DNA from: Acidimicrobiia bacterium
Lineage (GTDB): Bacteria; Actinomycetota; Acidimicrobiia; IMCC26256
Direction: 5' to 3'
Assembly (NCBI GenBank): GCA_023262065.1
Contig: JALRDW010000060.1
Span: 1-10,326, forward strand
DNA length: 10,326 nucleotides
Shown: one piece after another, positions 6,571-10,326 of the stretch
Layout of the letters: each line of letters opens with the position of its first letter
Position numbering within the stretch: position 1 is the stretch's first letter
Program-made: the position numbers and the translations under genes
The notes under the pieces: model-generated
Seen by the model: the letters and a program-made list of their open reading frames with translations, nothing else
Told to the model about the DNA's origin: nothing
Database searches by the model: none

Positions 6571-7827
6571 TCAACTCGGCGCGAGGGTGCGGCTGCGCGC
6601 CTCGGCCCGCGCGAGGTCCGCGTACCAGGCGAGGAGGAGCGCGACCACGGCACCGTAGGCCAGCACCGCGGTGACGCCGATGGCCTGCTCGATCCACCCG
6701 CCGACGAAGACGCCGAGCGGCACGGTGCCCCCGAACCCCATGATCCAGAGCGCCATGATGCGGCCCCGGATCGCGTTGTCGAGGTGGGACTGCAGCACGG
6801 TGGACAGCGCGGTGATCACCACGAAGTACGCGAACCCGAGCACGCAGACCGCCGGGTAGGCGAGGCCCGGTCGCCGGACCGATGCGAACCCGACGAGCAG
6901 GACGGCGAAGGCCACGAGTCCACCGCGCACGAGACGTTCCTTGCGCACGTGGTGGAGCACGGTCCCGACGGCGATGGCCCCCATGGCCGCGCCGAACCCG
7001 AACACGGCGTACAGGATCCCGTACTGCGTGCTCCTCGGTCGGATGTCGAAGTTGACCGCGGAGACCACGGGCATGAGGCCGACGAAGGTGAGCGAGCAGA
7101 ACGAGAAGACCGTCAGCGTGGTGAGCACGCGCAGGATGAGCGGGTCCCGACGGGCGATCCGGAAGCCGGACATGAGGCGGGCCAGGCCGCGCTCGGTCGG
7201 CGGATGGGTCGCGGTCCGACCGTACTTCGCCACGAGGAGGCTGACGATCGCGAACAGGTAGGTGGCGGCGTTCACCGCGAAGACCACGGCCGCCCCGAAC
7301 GCGGCGTACAGCGGTGCCCCGAGCACCGGGCCGACGACGCGCGACAGGTTCATCTGGACCGACTGCAGCGACACCGATCCGGGGATGTCCTCCCGCGGGA
7401 CCAGGGTGGGGAGGATCGCCCCCATGGCCGGGGCCGAGAAGGCGTTGCCGATCCCGATCGCCAGCACGCACAGGGCGATGCCGACGAGGTTCGGCCGATC
7501 CGCCATCGCGAGTCCGGCGAGCACGAGGGAGCCGATGAGCTGCTCGACCTGCATCACGACGAGCAGTCGCTTGCGGTCGAACGTGTCGGCGGCGACCCCG
7601 CCGAGGATGGAGAGCAGCAGCAGCGGTCCGAGCTGGGCGAAGTAGAGGACGCCGACGTACGCCGCCGAGCGCGTGAGGGTGTAGCCGTACGCGCCGAGGA
7701 GCACGTTCTGCATCCACGTACCGATGTTGGACGTGAAGGTCCCGGCCCAGACGATGCGGAAGTCACGGTGCCGCAGCGCGGACTGCGCCGTACCCGGTCG
7801 GGGCCCGGAGCGCGGCGTGCTCGACAT
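6571..7827 (-). CDS. MFS transporter, EntS-like (MFS_3) family
   Basis: This 418-residue protein begins with the family-type segment ALRHRDFRIVWAGTFTSNIG and has motif A near GGVAADTFDRKRLL (76-89), followed by alternating hydrophobic segments consistent with 12 helices. A central loop around HPPTERGLARLMSGFRIARR separates the two halves, and a repeated motif-A-like turn occurs before LVRGGLVAFAVL in the second half. Relatives include the enterobactin exporter EntS and many actinobacterial exporters of unknown substrate. The start is ATG at 7827, 6 bases from a TAGCCT -10 element, so the mRNA is predicted to be leaderless. It is in a different MFS family from its convergent neighbour, so the pair is not a tandem duplication. 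No siderophore or antibiotic genes adjoin it. Confidence 0.9.
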   Translation of the reverse strand: MSSTPRSGPRPGTAQSALRHRDFRIVWAGTFTSNIGTWMQNVLLGAYGYTLTRSAAYVGVLYFAQLGPLLLLSILGGVAADTFDRKRLLVVMQVEQLIGSLVLAGLAMADRPNLVGIALCVLAIGIGNAFSAPAMGAILPTLVPREDIPGSVSLQSVQMNLSRVVGPVLGAPLYAAFGAAVVFAVNAATYLFAIVSLLVAKYGRTATHPPTERGLARLMSGFRIARRDPLILRVLTTLTVFSFCSLTFVGLMPVVSAVNFDIRPRSTQYGILYAVFGFGAAMGAIAVGTVLHHVRKERLVRGGLVAFAVLLVGFASVRRPGLAYPAVCVLGFAYFVVITALSTVLQSHLDNAIRGRIMALWIMGFGGTVPLGVFVGGWIEQAIGVTAVLAYGAVVALLLAWYADLARAEARSRTLAPS

Positions 7828-7833
7828 GCCGTC

Positions 7834-7839
7834 AGGCTA
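7834..7839 (-). promoter_or_regulatory. -10 element, leaderless start of the EntS-like MFS gene
   Basis: On the minus strand TAGCCT is followed by 6 bases and then ATG 7827. No Shine-Dalgarno is present, which is consistent with a leaderless transcript. Confidence 0.55.
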
Positions 7840-7872
7840 GGAGCCGGACGCGGGCGGACCCGACTCGTTCGG

Positions 7873-7891
7873 GCCCGGGGTCGTCCCGGGC
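7873..7891 (-). terminator. Hairpin terminator after the SCP2 gene
   Basis: GCCCGGG (7873-7879) and CCCGGGC (7885-7891) form a perfect 7-bp GC stem with a GTCGT loop, starting one base beyond the SCP2 stop codon on the minus strand and ahead of the next minus-strand promoter. No T-run follows. Confidence 0.5.
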
Positions 7892-7892
7892 G

Positions 7893-8297
7893 CTACTCGG
7901 TGATGCCCTGGATCGCCTCGGCGAGCGCGGGGTTGCCGCCGGGGGCGCCGCCACCCTGGGCCATGGCCATGAGCTTCGACATGTCGCCCTGGATCTTCAG
8001 CTTGCCCTGCATCATCGCCTGCATCCCGGCCTGGGGATCGCCCGACACGAAGATCGCCTTCGCCGTGTCGTAGTCGGTGGTGATCGTGAGGTCGGCGCCG
8101 TCGTCGTGTCCGATGGCCACCCGACCCTGTCCGTTGCGGGCCCCCATGTGGATGTGGCGCTCGTCGCCGAACGGCGTGCCGGTGATCGTGAGGTTCATCA
8201 TCACCTCGGCGTGGGCCGGGGCCTCGGCCCCGTGGTCCTCGATGAGGCGCTGGACGACGGCGAACCACTCGTCGGAGAGGAACGGGTGCTTGGACAC
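7893..8297 (-). CDS. SCP2 sterol-binding-domain protein
   Basis: This 134-residue soluble protein has the SCP2 layout: an N-terminal helix (DEWFAVVQRLIEDHG), beta strands (MMNLTITGTPFGDERHIHM, GRVAIGHDDGADLTITTDYDTAKAIF), then a helix leading to the characteristic MMQGKLKIQGDMSKLM, with GKLKIQGD at 98-105. A Gly/Ala/Pro-rich stretch (AQGGGAPGGNP) and a short final helix close the protein. SCP2 domains form a hydrophobic tunnel that binds sterols, fatty acids or acyl-CoAs; in HSD17B4 the domain is the C-terminal module. It has no visible catalytic motif. The GTG start at 8297 is fixed by GAGGAGG six bases upstream. It is divergent from a ferredoxin. Carrying substrates for the nearby SDR and hydratase is inference. 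Confidence 0.88.
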   Translation of the reverse strand: MSKHPFLSDEWFAVVQRLIEDHGAEAPAHAEVMMNLTITGTPFGDERHIHMGARNGQGRVAIGHDDGADLTITTDYDTAKAIFVSGDPQAGMQAMMQGKLKIQGDMSKLMAMAQGGGAPGGNPALAEAIQGITE

Positions 8298-8303
8298 GGG
8301 GGG

Positions 8304-8310
8304 CCTCCTC
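8304..8310 (-). promoter_or_regulatory. Strong Shine-Dalgarno of the SCP2 gene
   Basis: CCTCCTC on the plus strand reads GAGGAGG on the minus strand, with 6 bases to the GTG at 8297. It confirms the non-ATG start. Confidence 0.75.
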
Positions 8311-8330
8311 GGGCGTCGTGAGTCGGGCCG

Positions 8331-8336
8331 ACACTA
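8331..8336 (-). promoter_or_regulatory. -10 element of the SCP2 gene
   Basis: TAGTGT on the minus strand would start transcription near 8324 and give a leader of about 27 bases carrying the Shine-Dalgarno. It lies back to back with the ferredoxin -10 (8371-8376). Confidence 0.45.
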
Positions 8337-8370
8337 CCGGCGGCTCACCGCGACCGTCATCTCCGCCGCG

Positions 8371-8376
8371 TACGCT
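8371..8376 (+). promoter_or_regulatory. -10 element, leaderless start of the ferredoxin
   Basis: TACGCT is followed by CACCGGC and the ATG at 8384, with no Shine-Dalgarno. The stretch TANNCTCACCNNCATG is shared with gatC. Confidence 0.55.
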
Positions 8377-8383
8377 CACCGGC

Positions 8384-8695
8384 ATGGCCGCTGAGACCCG
8401 CGAGGAGCGCATCGCCTCCCGCACCCGATCGCCGAAGTGGCAGTCACCGCCGCTGCGGATCGACATGGGGATCTGCATCAACTGCGACACGTGCCTGCGC
8501 CACTGCCCGCCGCAGTTCGGGGCGATCTTCAACCACGGTCTCGACGTCATCATCCTGGCCGAGCTGTGCAGCGGCTGCGGCAAGTGCCTCCCACCGGTGT
8601 GCCCGGTCGACTGCATCCACCCCGATCCGGACTGGACGCCATCCGAGGAGTCGTGGTGGGAGCACCCCCTCGGGCCCGACGATCCGTACCGCTGA
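8384..8695 (+). CDS. 2[4Fe-4S] ferredoxin-type protein
   Basis: This 103-residue protein has two clusters of cysteines. The first is Cys31-x2-Cys34-x2-Cys37-x3-Cys41-Pro (CINCDTCLRHCP), and the second is Cys62-x2-Cys65-x2-Cys68-x4-Cys73-Pro-x2-Asp-Cys77 (CSGCGKCLPPVCPVDCI). These would hold two [4Fe-4S] centres and carry electrons in the cytoplasm. The second motif has four residues instead of three before the Cys-Pro, and Cys77 is a ninth cysteine. About 25 residues precede the first motif, and a tail rich in Asp, Pro, Glu and Trp (DPDWTPSEESWWEHP) follows the second. ATG 8384 is chosen over GTG 8318 because the latter lies upstream of the -10 element. The partner enzyme is unknown; no oxidoreductase or P450 is adjacent. 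A redox partner for a lipid enzyme is only a guess from the divergent SCP2 gene. Confidence 0.9.
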   Translation: MAAETREERIASRTRSPKWQSPPLRIDMGICINCDTCLRHCPPQFGAIFNHGLDVIILAELCSGCGKCLPPVCPVDCIHPDPDWTPSEESWWEHPLGPDDPYR

Positions 8696-8702
8696 CGCGT
8701 CG

Positions 8703-8715
8703 CCCCGGCCCGGGG
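8703..8715 (+). terminator. Weak candidate terminator after the ferredoxin
   Basis: CCCCG (8703-8707) and CGGGG (8711-8715) form a 5-bp stem with a 3-base loop, 8 bases after the ferredoxin stop and 20 bases before the gatC -10. The stem is short and no T-run follows. Confidence 0.3.
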
Positions 8716-8734
8716 TCCTCGCGGGGTCGGCCCG

Positions 8735-8740
8735 TAGACT
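8735..8740 (+). promoter_or_regulatory. -10 element, leaderless start of gatC-gatA
   Basis: TAGACT is followed by CACCACC and ATG 8748, with no Shine-Dalgarno. The gatCA operon is therefore predicted to start as a leaderless mRNA of its own rather than being read through from the ferredoxin. Confidence 0.6.
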
Positions 8741-8747
8741 CACCACC

Positions 8748-9062
8748 ATGTCCGAACCGACCCCCGCGGCGCGCATCACCCGTGCCGACGTCGAGCACGT
8801 GGCCCGCCTGGCCCGGCTCGCGCTCACCGACGCCGAGGCCGAGGAGTTCACCGAGCAGCTCGCGGTGATCCTCGATCACGCGGACGACGTCGCCGGCCTC
8901 GACCTCGACGGGGTCCCGGCCACCGCCCACCCGCTCCCGGTCACGAACGTGCTGCGCCCCGATGTGCGGGGCGAGTCGCTCGACCGTGACGAGGTGCTCG
9001 CCGCTGCGCCGGCGGCCGAGGACGGGCGGTTCCGCGTCCCGCGGATCATGGGGGACGCGTGA
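8748..9062 (+). CDS. gatC: Asp-tRNA(Asn)/Glu-tRNA(Gln) amidotransferase subunit C
   Basis: This 104-residue protein shows the GatC pattern: [19 protein letters not shown] at the N-terminus, [21 protein letters not shown], the central VPATAHPLP, then [21 protein letters not shown] and a C-terminal DGRFRVPRI. GatC is a small scaffold that wraps the GatA-GatB interface of the amidotransferase, which converts misacylated Glu-tRNA(Gln), and in some species Asp-tRNA(Asn), to the correct aminoacyl-tRNA. Length and motif order are normal. The TGA at 9060-9062 overlaps the ATG of gatA (TGATG), so the two are translationally coupled. Transcription probably begins at the start codon from the TAGACT element. 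Confidence 0.96.
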   Translation: MSEPTPAARITRADVEHVARLARLALTDAEAEEFTEQLAVILDHADDVAGLDLDGVPATAHPLPVTNVLRPDVRGESLDRDEVLAAAPAAEDGRFRVPRIMGDA

Positions 9063-10201
9063 TGGCGACCGCGCTCGAGCTCGCCGCGGCGGTCCGGTCC
9101 GGCGCTCGGTCGGCCCGCTCGGTCACCGAGGAGCACCTCGCCACGATCGACGCCCGCGAGGGCGAGATCCACGCCTTCAACCTGGTGATGCGCGACCAGG
9201 CGCTCGCCGCGGCCGACGCGGTCGATGCCGCGGTGGCCCGCGGGGAGGACCCCGGCCCGCTCGCCGGCGTGCCGGTCGCACTCAAGGACAACCTCTGCAC
9301 CCGCGGGGTGCCGACCACCTGCTCCTCGCGCATCCTCGAGGGCTGGCGACCGCCGTACGACGCCACGGTGGTCGAGCGGGTGCTCGCGGCCGGCGGCATC
9401 CCGGTGGGCAAGACGAACCTCGACGAGTTCGCGATGGGTTCGTCCACCGAGAACTCGGCGTTCGGTCCGACCCGCAACCCGCGCGATCCCTCCCGGGTGC
9501 CGGGCGGCTCGAGCGGCGGGTCGGCGGCCGCGGTGGCGGCCGGGTTCGCGCCCCTCGCGCTCGGGTCCGACACGGGCGGATCGATCCGGCAGCCCGCGGC
9601 CCTGTGCGGTGTCGTGGGGGTGAAGCCGACCTACGGCGCGGTGTCGCGCTACGGACTCGTCGCGTTCGCGTCCAGCCTCGACCAGGTCGGCCCGTTCGCC
9701 GCGACGGTCGATGATGCGGCGCTGCTGCTCGACGTCATCTCGGGGCACGACCGCCGGGACTCCACCTCGATCGACGCGCCCCCCACGACATCGCTCGCGG
9801 CCGGGGCGGACGTCACCGGCCTGCGGGTCGGCATCGCGTCCGAGCTCACCGACGCCGACGGCATCGCCCCCGAGGTGCGGGTCGCGGTCGAGCGCGCCGC
9901 CGCCGCCCTCGAGGCCGCCGGCGCCAGCGTCGAGCGCATCTCGGTGCCGAGCACCGTCTACGGCCTCTCCGCGTACTACCTGATCGCGCCCGCCGAGGCC
10001 TCGAGCAACCTCGCCCGCTACGACGGGGTCCGCTACGGCCTCCGGGTCGAGGGCGCCGACGTCGAGGAGATGAACGCCGCCACCCGCGATGCGGGCTTCG
10101 GCGCCGAGGTGAAGCGGCGCATCATGCTCGGCACCTACGCGTTGAGCGCGGGGTACTACGACGCCTACTACGGGCAGGCCCAGCGGGTTCGCACGCTCAT
10201 C
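9062..10201 (+). CDS. gatA: Amidotransferase subunit A (amidase), 3' truncated at a chimeric junction
   Basis: The first 380 residues of a protein that is normally near 490 are intact. The Ser-cisSer-Lys triad of the amidase signature family is visible: Lys75 in PVALKDN, Ser150 in [11 protein letters not shown], and nucleophile Ser174 in [11 protein letters not shown], with the same spacing as in S. aureus GatA (79/154/178). GatA releases ammonia from glutamine for GatB. The frame reads a good GatA sequence up to AQRVRTLI (10178-10201). Downstream of 10201 the same frame stays open to the edge but encodes [13 protein letters not shown] and so on, which is not GatA. That DNA is the reverse complement of the next part of gatA. 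The coding region is therefore annotated only to 10201; a separate truncation or frameshift in the organism is not implied. Confidence 0.95.
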
Positions 10202-10326
10202 GCAGGGTGCCCGGCCAGGTTCGTGGGGATCGTGCAGATGTCGGAGAGGTACATCGCCAGCGGATCCTCGGTCTTGGCCCCGAACGCGAACGCGGTGGTC
10301 GGCGCGGTCGGCGACAGGAGCACGTC
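10192..10326 (-). other. Inverted internal fragment of gatA (chimeric contig end or inversion)
   Basis: Read on the minus strand from 10326 to 10192, 45 codons give [36 protein letters not shown] and LAGHPAMSV, which is the GatA segment expected about 11 residues after VRTLI. In known GatA proteins these blocks follow in the same orientation (VRTLI, then DVL-SP-TPTTAF, then DPLAMYL, then NLAGH--SVP). Both the plus-strand reading (RTLI) and the minus-strand reading (AMSV) fit across 10191/10192-10201, an 11-base shared sequence at the joint. It is not a second gene. Confidence 0.9.

Noticed and set aside
5671..8073. An 800-codon open frame on the plus strand over both MFS genes
   Set aside because: It has an Arg/Ser-rich, then Asp/His/Glu-rich composition that changes where the real gene strand changes, and no domain. 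It mirrors the two MFS genes and the SCP2 gene.
8318..8383. Upstream GTG start for the ferredoxin, adding 22 residues
   Set aside because: The added part lies upstream of the -10 element and overlaps the divergent SCP2 promoter; ATG 8384 fits the leaderless pattern and gives a normal protein.
10202..10326. Plus-strand continuation of the gatA frame as a novel C-terminal extension
   Set aside because: The frame lacks stops but the minus strand of the same DNA encodes a well-conserved GatA block, so the plus-strand peptide is an artefact of the inversion.
1..10326. CRISPR array, tRNA or rRNA genes, insertion sequences, prophage or defence genes
   Set aside because: No regularly spaced repeats, cloverleaf, transposase, integrase or nuclease-like proteins were found on either strand by reading.

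Overview
The window is a very GC-rich stretch of bacterial chromosome, with coding frames dominated by G or C at the third codon position. Gene content points to a high-GC actinobacterium: ligA and gatC-gatA on the same strand, a PASTA-domain Ser/Thr kinase, a split MaoC hydratase pair, an HSD17B4-like short-chain dehydrogenase, and many leaderless TANNNT promoters. Acidimicrobiia-like is my best guess, but that is inference from gene types, not from a marker phylogeny. No rRNA, tRNA, CRISPR array, insertion sequence or phage gene was seen. The window appears to be a contig fragment: it opens inside ligA and closes inside gatA.

Layout. Positions 1-308 are the BRCT end of NAD-dependent DNA ligase. 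Positions 401-1263 are a two-gene operon (stop and start overlapping) for the two hot-dog halves of an enoyl-acyl hydratase. A small membrane-anchored Ig-like protein (1277-1750, minus) is divergent from a PASTA-repeat Ser/Thr kinase (1842-3689, plus). An NAD-type SDR (3804-4694) is followed by a gene-poor stretch with hairpins and one possible 65-residue ORF (4882-5079). Two MFS transporters of different families converge with one base between their stop codons (5166-6569 plus; 6571-7827 minus). An SCP2-type lipid-binding protein (7893-8297, minus) is divergent from a 2[4Fe-4S] ferredoxin (8384-8695, plus). gatC and gatA (8748 to the end) overlap.

How it fits together. The SDR, the MaoC pair and the SCP2 protein are the three modules that in animals are fused into the peroxisomal multifunctional enzyme HSD17B4. 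Here they are separate genes interspersed with a kinase, exporters and a ferredoxin, and they sit between ligA and gatCA, which are close neighbours in Mycobacterium and Streptomyces. A role in handling fatty acyl or sterol-type CoA substrates is a reasonable inference.

The clearest anomaly is at the right end. gatA reads normally to about 10201, and the last ~125 bases are the reverse complement of the following part of gatA, joined through an 11-base inverted microhomology. This is either a chimeric contig end or an inversion, and the apparent reading frame beyond 10201 should not be trusted. I found no convincing undescribed system. The most biologically suggestive items are the kinase/Ig-like divergent pair with matched promoters, the dispersed HSD17B4 modules, and the set of leaderless start modules.
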